Part shown: one piece after another, positions 46,002-57,451 of the stretch
Numbering within the stretch: position 1 is the first letter of the stretch
Layout of the letters: each line of letters begins with the position of its first letter
Translations under genes and position numbers: made by a program
Notes under the pieces: model-generated
The model's database searches: none
What the model was told of the DNA's origin: nothing
The model's input: only the letters and a program-made list of their open reading frames with translations
Source of the DNA: Cavenderia fasciculata
Lineage: Eukaryota; Evosea; Eumycetozoa; Acytosteliales; Cavenderiaceae
Length of the DNA stretch: 64,000 bases
Assembly (NCBI RefSeq): GCF_000203815.1
Contig: NW_004457734.1
Span: forward strand, 1,309,233 to 1,373,232
Direction of reading: 5' to 3'

Positions 46002-46499
46002 GATGTTAGCTGTGGTACCTGAGGATATACAAAGTAACTCTTAAAACCGAGTGTAAATGGAGGTGATAGAAAAAACAGGAGATGAGGGAAAGAAATTTCA
46101 ATAGAGTTTGGAAAAAAAAGATGATAGAAAAGGAAAATAATTTACAAAGAATAAATAACTGAATGAAAAGGTGGTGAATGAATATGCCTATCTTTATTCA
46201 TAACAAGTATAAATGAGATAACCAAAAAAAAGAATAAATAATATGGGAAGAAAAATAGACGCATACACTGCGCAGTGGGTGTGCTTTTAATTAATTAGAA
46301 ATAAAATGTGGTTTGTAAAAATATTAGAAATATGATGGCTGGTTTGTAAATAGATGACTTTACGTAAATAAGCATTTAGTGATGGTCTATAAGATTTCAC
46401 TAAAGCAATATAATCTTTTTATAAACTTCGAAGTTGTACATTTGTTTCAGTGTATGTTTAATAAATAAATAAAAATATGTTGTTGTTGTTGTTGTTGTT
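46002..46499. other. Intergenic, no gene seen
   Basis: AT-rich DNA between two minus-strand genes. It contains A-runs, scattered GGAAA motifs and a TTG/GTT repeat just after the LRR gene stop (46480-46499). It is probably the promoter of the Crinkler-like gene. Confidence 0.45.
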
Positions 46500-48329
46500 T
46501 TAAAGTTTATTTCTATTTAAATAAATAAGACGACCATCAGTATGAATAGTCAAATTTGTTAAAATAAAAGTATTTGTCAAGGTTAGTCCTCTTGTCGCTG
46601 CCATTGGAGCAAATAAATTGGAGGTTGATGCATGTTGTTGTAATAATGGTGGTTGTATTGTTGCTGAAACATTATTATTTAAACTGTTATTATTATTAAA
46701 ATGAATATTATTAGAATTCAAATTAATATTTGATGAAGAAGAAGAAGAAGAAGATTGATATTTCTTGAATGAATCAATAATATCTATTGGATTATCGGAA
46801 AGGATGATTTGGTGTAGATTGGATGAGTGAGGTTTGATATGGTCCATAGTCTCGAGAAGGTGAAGTGCACCTTCATTTGAAATCTTGTTGAATGAAAGAT
46901 CAATGTTGATCAGTGCTTGGTTGTGTTTGATGGCCTCGGACAGACAGATGGCACCGTCGCATCCAATGTCGTTCATGGCCAGGTTGAGTGTCTGGATGGA
47001 TCGGTTGGCAACCAGGGCATCGGCGATGAGTTTGATACCCTGGTTCTCAAATTTGTTGGATGACAGGGTGATGTTGACGATGCTGGTGTTGTTGGTGATG
47101 ATGGACGCGACGTCTTGGGCACCTTGCGAGCCAAACAGGTTGGCTGAAAGATCGATGGTGGTGATGGAGCATCCCGGCGCGCACAGAGCAACAGTGATGG
47201 ATTTGATGCCGCGCTGGATAGAGTTGCGCGTCAAGTTTATAAATTTGAGTGACTGGTTAAGTGAGAGTGCGTGGCCGATACCGCTAGCACCCGAGTCGCC
47301 GATATTGTTGCCCCACAGGTCGATGCCGACGATGGTCTTGTTGGTCTTGAGCGACGTGCTAATGTAGTTGGAGCCAACCGAGCTGATCGAGTTGCATCGC
47401 AAGTTGAGCTCGGTCAGTGTGTGGTTGAGCGACAGACACTCGCCAATCTCCTTGGCACCATCATCCGATATATCATTGTGCGACAGCGACAGCGTGTGCA
47501 GCGACCGGTTATGCTGCAGCGCGCGGGCAATCTTGACCGACCCCTCGCGACCCAGCGAGTTGTACGACAACACCAACTCGCGCAGAGTCTGGTTACGCAC
47601 CAACAGCGACGCCAGGGGGTCGCCACTCGACGCCATCAACGAGCAGTACGACAAGCCCAAAAACTTGACACTCGCATTATACTCGAGTGCCTTTGCCAAT
47701 CGCACCAACCCACTATCGCCAATCTTGTTGGAAAAGAGGTTGATACGTTCGAGATGAAAGTTTGTATTGACAATCACATCGCACAATACATTGATGTGAA
47801 AACAACCCAATGCATCGCCACCCAATATATTGATTGTCTTTAGTCCTCTGAACCGCTTGAGTTGTTGTAGTTTGAGTGGGCTAGGTAGCCGTGACGGTCT
47901 ATCCAATTTGAATGACTCGATGACCGATGTCGCCAAAACTCTCCATAATCTACATGTCGTTACCAATGCCATAAACATTGGGTCTGACATTGGATGATCA
48001 ACAATTTCCAGTAGTGTTGTCGTATTTCCACTTGCACTTGCTCGCAAAGACAAACAATTTTCAATAATCTTTTTAATCAATTCAATTGGTAATTCATTTA
48101 AATTGATTCCTTCTTTGATTGTTTCAGAGTCATTGGCGGTGGTAGTGGTAGTTAAGATTTGACCAACTAAATTATTTTTGATAGATGATTGACTCCATCG
48201 ATATTTTTCAACATTATTATCACTATTATTATTTGTTGTGTTATTATTATTTAATTTTTTAAATTTGTATTTCAACTTTTTCCATTTCCCTTTAAACTTT
48301 TGATTATCTATATTATTATTATTCTCCAT
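46500..48329 (-). CDS. Leucine-rich repeat protein (ribonuclease-inhibitor type) with F-box-like N-terminus
   Basis: Single exon, 609 residues from the ATG at 48329. A longer frame to 48386 adds 19 residues lacking family character. Residues 80-170 contain LPIELIKKIIENCLSL...CRLWRVLATSVI, resembling an F-box-like element. From about residue 175 to 505 there are about eleven 28-residue LRRs of the RI/NLRC3 type. Examples are NTNFHLERINLFSNKIGDSG, LRELVLSYNSLGREG, LHTLSLSHNDISDDGAKEIG and IQTLNLAMNDIGCDGAICLS. The ends are Asn/Ser-rich. The DNA coding for the LRRs is strikingly GC-rich compared with its flanks, so false ORFs appear on the other strand. A role as a ubiquitin-ligase adaptor or scaffold is possible but unproven. 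Confidence 0.85.
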   Translation of the reverse strand: MENNNNIDNQKFKGKWKKLKYKFKKLNNNNTTNNNSDNNVEKYRWSQSSIKNNLVGQILTTTTTANDSETIKEGINLNELPIELIKKIIENCLSLRASASGNTTTLLEIVDHPMSDPMFMALVTTCRLWRVLATSVIESFKLDRPSRLPSPLKLQQLKRFRGLKTINILGGDALGCFHINVLCDVIVNTNFHLERINLFSNKIGDSGLVRLAKALEYNASVKFLGLSYCSLMASSGDPLASLLVRNQTLRELVLSYNSLGREGSVKIARALQHNRSLHTLSLSHNDISDDGAKEIGECLSLNHTLTELNLRCNSISSVGSNYISTSLKTNKTIVGIDLWGNNIGDSGASGIGHALSLNQSLKFINLTRNSIQRGIKSITVALCAPGCSITTIDLSANLFGSQGAQDVASIITNNTSIVNITLSSNKFENQGIKLIADALVANRSIQTLNLAMNDIGCDGAICLSEAIKHNQALINIDLSFNKISNEGALHLLETMDHIKPHSSNLHQIILSDNPIDIIDSFKKYQSSSSSSSSNINLNSNNIHFNNNNSLNNNVSATIQPPLLQQHASTSNLFAPMAATRGLTLTNTFILTNLTIHTDGRLIYLNRNKL

Positions 48330-49667
48330 TGTTATTTTAATACATTTGGTCTGGTATTGTTGGTACTTGATAGAGATTATAAACAATTATTATTATTATT
48401 ATTATTATTGAGATTTTGTAAAATGAATTTGCAATACACTAATTACTTTGTATTGTTATTGTTGTTTGTTGTCGTTGTTGTTGTTGTTATTATCTATCTT
48501 ATCTATCTCTTTATCCTATCTCTCAATAAAAATAAGAGCAAGATTATTTGATTATTCTTATTGTTGTTGTTTGTTTTTAAAACACACAATGCTATCAGTA
48601 CTAACAGCCAGGCTAGGTGGGTTGGTTTAATGTTAGCTACTTCGAAGCGTGTGTGTGTGTTTGTGTGTGTGAGTGGTTGAAGATAGAAGAAGAGGGTTGT
48701 TGCGTCAAAAAATAAAACAGTGTGTTGTTTATCTCTGTGTGTGTGTGTATTGGGTTGGTGCTAAGTTCTCTGTTCGAAAATCGATTCGTTTGTTGTTTAT
48801 GTCAAAAGAGAGATTGTTGTTGGTTGTTGTTGTTCTTCTTATGTGACATTGTTTGATGTGTTACTTCCAAAGTAGATTTTTTGATGTTTGTTACCCTTTG
48901 TCACACCCACAAACACAGACAGGACCCTAAACCCTTGCACTTGCCAGCCAAGAACAATATTAAATATCGCAATAGTACGTACGATGTTGAACCAAAGAGC
49001 TGCAAAGACTATCATCCCCTGCTTTTTACTGCGGTGATCGAAGTTGATTATCGAATCGTCGTTCACTCGAGTATGTGGTTCAAGGGCGAGTGCCCTACTT
49101 GAAAATTGCGGTATTGTTCTATCTAGCCCTCAGAGTCTGATTTTTATTTCGCTTACCTGCCTGTACCATGGTCACTCGTTTCCTAATCGAGCGAAATTCT
49201 GCCATGCCCCTCCCTTTGGCATACAACCACAGTTGCAGATCTTTCCCTCTTGATTAATTTGTGGTGGGGGTAATGAATCTAACTAATGAATCTGATGAAA
49301 GTGAATAAATAAATTTAACAAAAATCTACAACAACAAACATATGAGATTGTAATCTTATAAAACAACAGCAAAGAGAAGAGGCAAGGTAGGCTGATCTGA
49401 CGGTTCGCGTGATTAGGTGTGGAGAGAGATCAGGTTCTATAGACTCTTCCAACCTATCACCAAAAATCTATAACCCTTGAGTACAGAGACTGGTAGATAG
49501 ACTATACATAGTTGTAGAACTACTTTATTTGTTCAATTACTTGTTTATAAGATAATGTATTAAAAAAAAATAATAATGATTTCTTTGAGAAATTTTGAAG
49601 TACTCATGATGAGTGTTATCCTTTGTCTTTTTGAAATTTAATTTATTCTTCTTTTTAAATTTAAAGA
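48330..49667. other. Intergenic region with a complex G/C-rich core
   Basis: 1.3 kb between divergent LRR and ankyrin-like genes. Next to the LRR gene are TTA, TTG and TG repeats (48390-48750). From 48850 to 49260 the sequence is complex and more G/C-rich. It includes ACCCACAAACAC near 48904 and a small hairpin, TTCAAG-GGC-GAGT-GCC-CTA-CTTGAA, at about 49079-49103. ORFs of 69-75 codons on both strands look spurious. An untranslated RNA or a regulatory element is possible; no family was recognised. Confidence 0.4.
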
Positions 49668-51878
49668 ATGACAACGTCGATTATTTGGAGAGTATTTCAT
49701 CACAAATACTTATTCTATGCAATTATTAAAGTACTAAGTGATGAAAGAGAAGCTTACCGTACTGCTTTGACGTCGTGGAATGATATACATGCAGAAAAGA
49801 TCATTCAAAGAGGTGACTTGGGTATTCTGATAGAGAGGATGAAAAGAGGTGATACTAGTATCTACTTTACCATCGGCTCGGTGCGATTGTTTATTCAAAC
49901 TGTCGATAATCTAGATACGTTCAAGTATTTCTTTAAAGAGACTGGTTTTGCATTCCCATCAAATGTCATTGATGTCGTCGACAGTCCATCGGTAGACATT
50001 CTAAACTATGTGGTTCAAGAAAACAAACGTATCTTTAACGAGAACAAGAGCAAGCCAAGTCAACATGTGTTTAGTCCATTTGGTCAAACAAAAAGTAATG
50101 GTTGGTTTGCATTTACTCCACAATCAAAGAGTAACGAGGTGTTGGATAGAGTGGTTCAATTGTTTGGAGAGTATTCATCACCTTGTACACCTACTATCAA
50201 GTTATGTATAGATTCCGTACTCAGACAATTCACTAGGGATAGTCGAAAGGGTGGAAGACATTATGATCGTGATCATCAAGACAGAGTACTGACATGGATC
50301 AACCGACAGTACCCAAGAGAGGTGGAACAACATAAAATGGCACATAGTGGATACATGGTCAAGTTTGTTTGTGTGTATCGCACGGCTAACCTAGACCTCA
50401 TCAACAACTATGTCAAAAAGGAAACCGAGACATATCTTCCATCGTATTTCATCGAGACGACTCAACATCTACCAACTGCGTCACGTCTATTGTTGGAACT
50501 CAACGGTTCAACCATTTCAACCACAACCTATCAAAAGTACAAAAAACAATTAATAGGATGGTTTAGTTGGTTAAAAGATCAAGAAAATGAAGAGAGATTG
50601 GATCGTCTAGCACTTGATTTGTGTCAGGTTGAATTTGGTACTGTAACATCATTGGAGAGATTCGAGGAAATCATTGGCTCGGTTCTTGGATTGGGTGTAG
50701 AGGGAGGGATTGATATTGAACAATCAACCATTATAAATCTCATTGTATCAAAACATATGTTTTCAGAGAGAGTAGTAGGATCACGTCATATATGCACAAG
50801 GTATGTTTGTTCACCCGGCTACCTACCCATACATGTTATCATTCGAATTGGTACACTCGAGCAAGTCAAGTTTGCAGTCTCTCAACCCATTGCCAAATCT
50901 TCAAACTATCCATTGGCCACCTTTTCAGCAATCATTGGTCGTCAAAAAGGAGACCCACAAACATCTATAGACATTTACAATCTTTTAGCAGACAATGGGT
51001 TCCTACCCAAGAGTCATTTACCATTCGAATTAAAATTCCCATACTCTAAACGATATTTTAGAATACACACAGAGGCGATGTTTTTGCATGTGATGCGTAC
51101 TTTTAGCAAGACCGAGCATTGGGATGTGTTTATGGACCGAGACTTTTCTCTGATGACTACATCCATCATTGAATACCTCACCACAAACAAATTCATCACT
51201 TATATCTCTAATAGATTAATATGTGGATTATCAAAATGCAACAATCTCTTGGGACTACGTCTATTATTTAGTAAATTCCCCAAACAAGAAAAGATATTTC
51301 TTAGACTGTCCAATCCATACTCTACAAGATTCATCGTTGAAATGTGCAGTCGATTCAATGTAATTGTTATTGGTGGTCAAGGTGCGCGAGTAATTGGACG
51401 TAGAGGATCATTAAAACTTTATCAGTTACTCTTTCCCAAAATCAATCTATACTTGGACTATGCTGTACTTCCACATGCAGTTTCGAACAATCGTATGGAA
51501 CTTGTACAATATTTGGTAGATAATCGTCCATATTTACGCAATTCAGTACATGTATTCCAAAATATAGAATATACAAGCCCCAAAACATACATACAACTAA
51601 ATGAAATTGTTGGATCACATCTGTGTGATTTAAACATATTGTTGGCTACTGGTAGGACAGACATTCTTTGTGCTATATTATCAAAAAATATTATAACAAT
51701 CGATTCATTTTCAAAGTGTACTCAACGACAACTTATTATTAAAGAACCATATCGTCCATCTATACACTTGCCACTTTTACAACAACTAGAAGAAAAGTTC
51801 AATATCGTAACACTTCTTGGAATCAATGCTAATATGACAACCAATTTATTCCAATACCCAACATTAATTAATGAATAA
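49668..51878 (+). CDS. Ankyrin-like dictyostelid protein, 736 aa
   Basis: Single exon from an ATG at 49668 in an AAATTTAAAGA context. The start MTTSIIWRVFHHKYLFYAII fits an N-terminal helix-turn motif seen in large dictyostelid ankyrin-like families. Later segments such as AVSNNRMELVQYLVDNRPYL (about residue 600) are good ankyrin-type helices; others are diverged. There is no signal peptide, membrane helix or catalytic motif. It resembles the 1394-aa protein encoded at 7537 in overall design, though I cannot align them over their length by eye. Function is unknown. Unlike the other gene, it has no intron and few homopolymer runs. Confidence 0.75.
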   Translation: MTTSIIWRVFHHKYLFYAIIKVLSDEREAYRTALTSWNDIHAEKIIQRGDLGILIERMKRGDTSIYFTIGSVRLFIQTVDNLDTFKYFFKETGFAFPSNVIDVVDSPSVDILNYVVQENKRIFNENKSKPSQHVFSPFGQTKSNGWFAFTPQSKSNEVLDRVVQLFGEYSSPCTPTIKLCIDSVLRQFTRDSRKGGRHYDRDHQDRVLTWINRQYPREVEQHKMAHSGYMVKFVCVYRTANLDLINNYVKKETETYLPSYFIETTQHLPTASRLLLELNGSTISTTTYQKYKKQLIGWFSWLKDQENEERLDRLALDLCQVEFGTVTSLERFEEIIGSVLGLGVEGGIDIEQSTIINLIVSKHMFSERVVGSRHICTRYVCSPGYLPIHVIIRIGTLEQVKFAVSQPIAKSSNYPLATFSAIIGRQKGDPQTSIDIYNLLADNGFLPKSHLPFELKFPYSKRYFRIHTEAMFLHVMRTFSKTEHWDVFMDRDFSLMTTSIIEYLTTNKFITYISNRLICGLSKCNNLLGLRLLFSKFPKQEKIFLRLSNPYSTRFIVEMCSRFNVIVIGGQGARVIGRRGSLKLYQLLFPKINLYLDYAVLPHAVSNNRMELVQYLVDNRPYLRNSVHVFQNIEYTSPKTYIQLNEIVGSHLCDLNILLATGRTDILCAILSKNIITIDSFSKCTQRQLIIKEPYRPSIHLPLLQQLEEKFNIVTLLGINANMTTNLFQYPTLINE

Positions 51879-52040
51879 ATCAAGTATATCATTCATTATA
51901 CAGGTACCTATAGTTTTTCTATTTCTATTTTATATAAAATATTACAAGGAAGAGGGGGGTTTTTTATTATTTACAAAGATTTGGTTATCTGGATGTTTTT
52001 TTCTAAAGCTGTAGTAGGTAATATATTTTGGATCTTAAGT

Positions 52041-53603
52041 TTATCTAAGAGGAAAGTGAAGGGGTGGAATAGTGTTGATTGATGACAATGCAAGTGCTGG
52101 AGCATCGGAGAAACTTAATAATCTGGCTACAATGATACTAGGATGAATAATTTTAAGAGATTCTACCATTGCCATTAATTCCTTGTTGGTTGGATCGATT
52201 CCTTCAAGAAGAGAAGTTACATATTCCTGTGGGTTGGGTTCGGTTGGTTTTAATCTTTCAAGTATGCTCATATTGATAGAGTTGATCATCGCGTCTGGTG
52301 TAAGTGGTGTTTTCAACTGTTGAAATATTTCACGAGCATCTGTCCATGATTTTTTTGCTAATTTAAAGTTTTGTTCTATAATAAAAAAAAAAAAAAAGAT
52401 TAATAAGAGATAGAACCAATCAATCACTGACTGAATGATAAAGCTAATTTGTTTTTTTGTTATTTACCATCAAAATGAAAATGACCACATTCAACCAAAA
52501 ACTTTGCCCAATCCAAAAGTCTTTTTTCTTTGACGGGACTGGGGAGTGAACGTCTGAGTGCCAATGGTTGGTATTTATCGTCATTGCCCTCGACAGATTT
52601 TAAAGTGGCATATGCCTCGCTGAGGAAGGACTTGCCTTCTTGGATTTGGTTCGACAATCTAAAGATTTGTGCACGATTCATTTGGCATCTAAACATATCG
52701 ATATTATCATTGCCACGACCACTTTGTACCAATTGATAGTGTGCCATTCCATGGAATAATTTTGCATCATTATACATGCAACGTGATTTATATAATTCTG
52801 CTTGATTTGTTAAAATTGAAGCTGAAATGTTTGATTGTCTAAAGAAAATTAAAAAGAATAATCAATAAATTGTTGTTGTTTGTTTGTTCGATTATTTTAC
52901 ATACTCTAAAATTGGACTTTGAAGTGCTAATTTGTTGGCAGTTTCAAATTGTGTCATCGCTTCTTCACTACGTCTTTGTCTTACAAGTGTTAGACCTAAA
53001 TCATTTAATGCTTTTGGTAACATATGGTGCTAAAAATTAAATTAAAATCAAACAATATTAATATATATTTTAAAAGTATTAATACTATCATTCCTTATTT
53101 CGATTTCATACTTGATACATTATATTATCACATCTATCAATTGATAATCTTAACAGTTTTTCACTGTTTGAATAGTGACCACTCTTGAGACTAGCCAATC
53201 CCATGGCATGAGTAGGAAAGGCAAACAATGAAGAGGAAAAGTGAATGTTTTTCTTCATGCTCTTGAATCCTTGGACAATGAGTTTCTCGCCCTCTGGAAA
53301 GTTGCCACGATCCAACAGCTCCTTGCCATTGATGATAGTGTCGAGTGAATTGTAGGTAGACTTTCGAATGTTGACATCGGATTGCTTGGTAATCTCTGAT
53401 AGAAGCTTGGCATCGGGTGACGATTCAATCACTGCCGTTGTTGTGTTGGTTGCAGTGGTGGCTGTTCTACTGCTACTGTTCTTTGGTGCTGTACTACTAC
53501 TATAGAATCTAACCAACATTGGTGTCACAACATTCTTTACGATCGTTGATTGAGTGTAACAGTAGGTAGAAGGAGAAGAAAAGGAAAACAATAATTTATT
53601 CAT
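52041..53603 (-). CDS. TPR-type helical repeat protein, probably mitochondrial
   Basis: Four exons: 53603-53112, 53029-52905, 52838-52468 and 52375-52041; all junctions keep frame; 440 residues. The first 50 residues (MNKLLFSFSSPSTYC...TPMLVRFYSSSTAPK) lack acidic residues and end in the RFYSSS pattern typical of mitochondrial presequences. Helical repeats follow: GKELLDRGNFPEGEKLIVQG, MGLASLKSGHYSNSEKLLRL, LNDLGLTLVRQRRSEEAMTQ and TNQAELYKSRCMYNDAKL. These fit tetratricopeptide-like units. No orthologue is recognised. The divergent neighbour is a mitochondrial ribosomal protein, which supports an organelle role. The gap 51879-52040 to the ankyrin-like gene is a convergent spacer. Confidence 0.75.
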
Positions 53604-54122
53604 AACTCGGAATTTAAATAAATAAATATAAACTTGATTGATAGAGGGAACTGATTATATATATATATATATATATATTATGATAAAATAAGTGAAAGAG
53701 AATGAAATAATTATCTATATTCTAGCTGCTAGAGATTGTATGTCGTGGTATTTTGTTGTTGGTGTGTGTGTTGATGTTTGCACGTGTAAGCTTGATAATG
53801 TTGTAAAAAGGTAATAGAAAAACCAATTGTATTATGTGTAATGTGTATATATATGTGTGTTGATGTTTTTTTATACAGATAAATAGATAGAATAATGTAA
53901 TTGAGGAGTGTGTAATAAATAATGAACCAGAACTCACTCATCATATTTCAGTGGACATACTCAATTTAATTTTTATTTTTTCATTTTTTTTTCAGAGAGA
54001 GAGGACGAACTTTGCTAGAAAGAATGGATCTGCTGACTTCGAAGACGACATACACATCAACATCATCATACTTTATAAGAACAGTCAGTCTAGTTGTTGT
54101 CATTATAGATAGATAGATCAAG
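53604..54122. other. Divergent promoter of two mitochondrial protein genes
   Basis: 519 bp with a (TA)n run at 53657-53678, GTGTGTGTTG segments near 53761 and 53856, and GGACGAACTTTG at 54003, which partly matches the RACGAAYGA word. A TTTTTTTTCAG tract ends at 53995. Several 70-80-codon ORFs here are low complexity and are not called. Confidence 0.45.
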
Positions 54123-55087
54123 ATGATGAACAGAGTTTCAAGCTTATTGTCGAATAAAAGTATTGTTGGTTTAGCATCGAGATACTCGAGTGGTATCGTC
54201 AGACCAACAACATGCAACTATAATATCGCCTCCTCTTCGATTGTATCATCCTCTTTATCTTCTTCTTCTTCTACCACCAGACTCAATGTAAATACATCCA
54301 TTTCAATCCCATCACGTAATTTGTGGGTTATTGGTAAAGATGCTCAACCAAAGGATTTCGTTGATCCAAATGCACCAACGTATGTAGATAGATTAGATTA
54401 GATAGATAGATGAATGATGAACATATGAATCATCATCTTCTTCATCGTCATGATGGTCATAATGATGACTACAATTTGGAGTATGACCAATCCCACCACT
54501 GACACTTGTATCTCTTTTTCTCTTTTTAGTACATATAAACCAAGACAAATATATTGCGACAGTCGTGTTGTCGTTGGTAAAGCAGGTTCAAAGAAATTGA
54601 GATATAATGGATTTGTACCAGCCACCATCACAGGTGGAGGTTTACCAACTCAAAATATTGCTATTGAATGGGGTAGACTCTATGGTTTAATCAAGACTGA
54701 TAGCTTTTACAGAAATAGAAAATTCATTTTGGTAATGATCATTAAATATATTAATCAACAATCAAACAATCAATCTCGCAACATATTAATTATAAATATT
54801 AATTATTATTATACTTTTATATATTTTAGAATATTGATGGTAAAGAACAGATTGTTGTAGTTTTGGCATTTGCCAAGTTACATGCACTCTCTGAAAGAGC
54901 ATTATTCTTAAAGTTTGTTAGAACCAGCGACAAGGCTGAAGGTTTGACTGAACAAGTTCTCCCGTTCATTACTTTTATGGATAAAATCAACAAGGTAAAG
55001 GAGGAAAAGAGAGAAGCCAAGAAAAATTTCCAAGAGTTGATGAAGATTGATTTAACCTTTAAACCTGCAATCAAAAAGACTGCCTAA
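54123..55087 (+). CDS. mrpl25: Mitochondrial ribosomal protein bL25m-like
   Basis: Three exons: 54123-54379, 54530-54731 and 54830-55087; introns GTATGT...TTTTAG and GTAATG...TTTTAG; 238 residues. The N-terminus (MMNRVSSLLSNKSIVGLASRYSSGIV...) is a typical mitochondrial presequence. The core has the L25/TL5 pattern: VVVGKAGSKKLRYNGFVPA, then TITGGG, a strand FILNIDGKEQIVVVLAFAK and HALSERALFLKFVRT, corresponding to the family segment where the protein meets 5S-type rRNA structures. The C-terminus is a Lys-rich helix. bL25 is absent from animal mitoribosomes but occurs in several other eukaryotes. It is divergent from the TPR-type mitochondrial gene. The match is by eye, so another ribosomal family is possible. 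Confidence 0.7.
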
Positions 55088-55171
55088 AATAATAAATTAA
55101 AAAAAACAAAAAATAATAATAATAATAATAATAATAATTACATGTCCTAGACATGTATAGAATTTAAGAAT

Positions 55172-55516
55172 TTATTGATTATAGGGATAGAAATCACCGA
55201 ATATACCTGGGTATTTCTGATTAAAACTATCTCTCTCTTGTATGAATTTTTCTATATCTTCTTTTAAATCGGAAAGGAGTGCAGTAGGGGTGTCATAAGT
55301 TGCAGGAGGTGTAGGTTCCTTTAAATGTCATGATTCCAAATGTTGGAGAAGTTTTGTTCCATTCTCCATACCCTTTCCAAGTATCATATAGGATAAAAGT
55401 TCTTCTCGACTCAATTCTTTGGCAAAGTAATATTGAAACATGTAAATAAGACTACTATCAATCCCCGATGTTATTCGTTGTCGACTTCTCTTCCATATTC
55501 GTGATTCAAACCTCAT
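55172..55516 (-). pseudogene. Small ORF interrupted by one in-frame TGA
   Basis: From the ATG at 55516 a 62-codon frame (MRFESRIWKRSRQRITSGID...) ends at a TGA at 55330-55328. The same frame then stays open for 51 more codons with protein-like sequence (HLKEPTPPATYDTP, LLSDLKEDIEKFIQERD) to a TAA at 55174-55172. No GT donor in the right phase would remove the TGA. It could be a young pseudogene, a base error, or stop-codon recoding; dictyostelids do have selenoproteins, but no SECIS element was identified. I recognise no family. It lies 84 bp beyond the convergent bL25m gene. Confidence 0.45.
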
Positions 55517-55678
55517 GAGGGTATTTAAATATTAATTTTAATATATTGATTAAAGTAAATACCATTTTTATAATAATACCAAAAAAGAACGATTGTCATT
55601 GAGGGTTCAGTATCCCCGAAGAATTTACATTTTCATTCTTTAATATTCGATATTACACGTATTAGCAACATCAACTCG

Positions 55679-57451
55679 ATGACGACTACATCAATCAATA
55701 GGTTTCCCCTATTCTATTATCTATTCTTTATTATTAGTTGTTGGTGGTGTATTAGTAGTATTATAGTAGTCGTAGATTCAACGCCGACTGCAAATGGTGG
55801 TATTATCGCTATCAATAGACCATTATTAAGTGTTGAAGAATTACAATTACAAAATGAACAACAACAACCTTTATTACAACAACAACAACAACAGCAACAA
55901 CAACAACAAAGAGGAGGAAATAATAATAATCCAAAAGATTATAGTAAAGATGTATTGGATGTTTTAAATGTATGTTTTTTATAGCCTATCGGAGGTGATT
56001 ATATGTATGTGTATTAATAAACAAATATATATCTATAGAAAATGAAGAAACAGATTAACAAATTTAGACATGTTAGATTATTTAAATTCCCAGAGATTGA
56101 ACCATACAAGGCTAAATTGGGGTCACCAAACTATGACTTGACCATATTAGAAGCATCTACAAACGAGTGTTACTTTAGCGAAGACGGTCATTCGAAATGG
56201 CAGTCTAGACGATTGGTCAATGTCGGAGGATACCAATACGCTACACAACAAGACTTTGTAGTTGGTCAAAACTACAACTTTCGTCTAATGATCAACGATC
56301 CCGATACTACAACTAGTTGTCGTACCATTCAACTAAGAATCTATCGGGATTATACTGGTCTTCTTTCTATCCCAGAATTTATTTGTATCGAACAACAAGA
56401 CAACAACAACGACGACGACAATAATGGTGACCATGCTGGTGACCAACAACAACAACCAAAAGTTGTTAAACAATTACAAGATACATTTAAATTAATGACA
56501 TATAATATTTGGAATTACAACAAACCATGGAGAATAAGAAGTAAACTCATTACAGACATTATAAAGGATCATCAACCCGATGTGATTGCACTACAAGAAC
56601 TTAGATACAGTAAATGGGATGGTGAACATTACAAAGAATCACCAAAATTAATGGGTCAGGAACGTAATCAAATTCAACATATTGTAAACCTACTATCATT
56701 CCATAATCTCAAATACAACTATTATTATCTACCATCGATGATTTATAATAATGAAGTTGATGGTCTTCAAATGGAAGGATTAGGAATTCTTTCAAAACAT
56801 CCAATTGTAAAGATTGAATCAACAAAGTATGTGTGTCAAATATTTAACAACAATGTTGATCTATTTATTTATTTTATTTTAATTTATTTATTTAGATTAA
56901 CAAATGATCATATTGATGATACAACAGATACACATCAAAGATCATGTTTACTTGCAACTATCAATATTGATGGACGTCACTTGAATGTACTTACATCTCA
57001 TTTTTCATTGTCCTTTCAAGGTGGACAAAGAAATGCTTATGAAATTCACAATTGGACAAAACAATATGATGACGCACCCAATATTCTAGTTGGTGATTTC
57101 AATGCTGAACCCAACTCTCACCCAATACAATTTTTGACTGGTAAACATTCTATCAAAGATAATACTGGTGATTTCAAGGATATGTATGATACTTACTGTC
57201 AAAGTAATCCTGATAATTCAATATGTACCACCAAAGGTGGAATTACTTATCGCGATGTTGGAGATGTATCAATTGAAAAGAGAATTGATTTTATAATGGT
57301 AAAACAATCTTCAAAATCAACCACCACCAATCAAATAGAATTAACCAACCTTGAAAGTGTTGGTGGTCAAAGATTTGATGATAATGGAATACCTCTTTCC
57401 ATTTTCCCCTCTGATCATAGTGGTTTAGTTTCAACTTTTAAATTCATCTAA
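55679..57451 (+). CDS. Secreted endonuclease/exonuclease/phosphatase (EEP)-fold hydrolase
   Basis: Three exons: 55679-55969, 56039-56826 and 56896-57451; 544 residues. A signal peptide or anchor lies at residues 10-32 (PLFYYLFFIISCWWCISSIIVVV), then a Gln run. The C-terminal half is an EEP domain: FKLMTYNIWN, the metal-binding Glu in DVIALQELRY, GLGILSKHPI, the SHFSL segment, VGDFNAEPNSHP and the terminal RIDFIMV and PSDHSGLV. DNase I, neutral sphingomyelinase and inositol phosphatases share this fold, so the substrate is not fixed. The second intron (56827-56895, GTATGT...TTTAG) is 69 bp and has no in-frame stop, so retention would insert 23 residues; splicing gives the better family fit. 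The segment between signal and EEP domain is unassigned. Confidence 0.85.

Noticed and set aside
46885-47843. Plus-strand ORFs of 130-190 codons
   Set aside because: Shadows of the GC-rich LRR coding sequence on the minus strand.
49079-49103. GGTTCAAGGGC as a tRNA B box
   Set aside because: The last positions do not fit the B-box consensus and no cloverleaf with an A box could be drawn. No tRNA gene was found anywhere in the window.
53722-54217. Three 71-78-codon minus-strand ORFs in the divergent promoter
   Set aside because: Made of His/Thr/Ile repeats from GTGT and ATAT DNA; overlapping frames on one strand, none protein-like.
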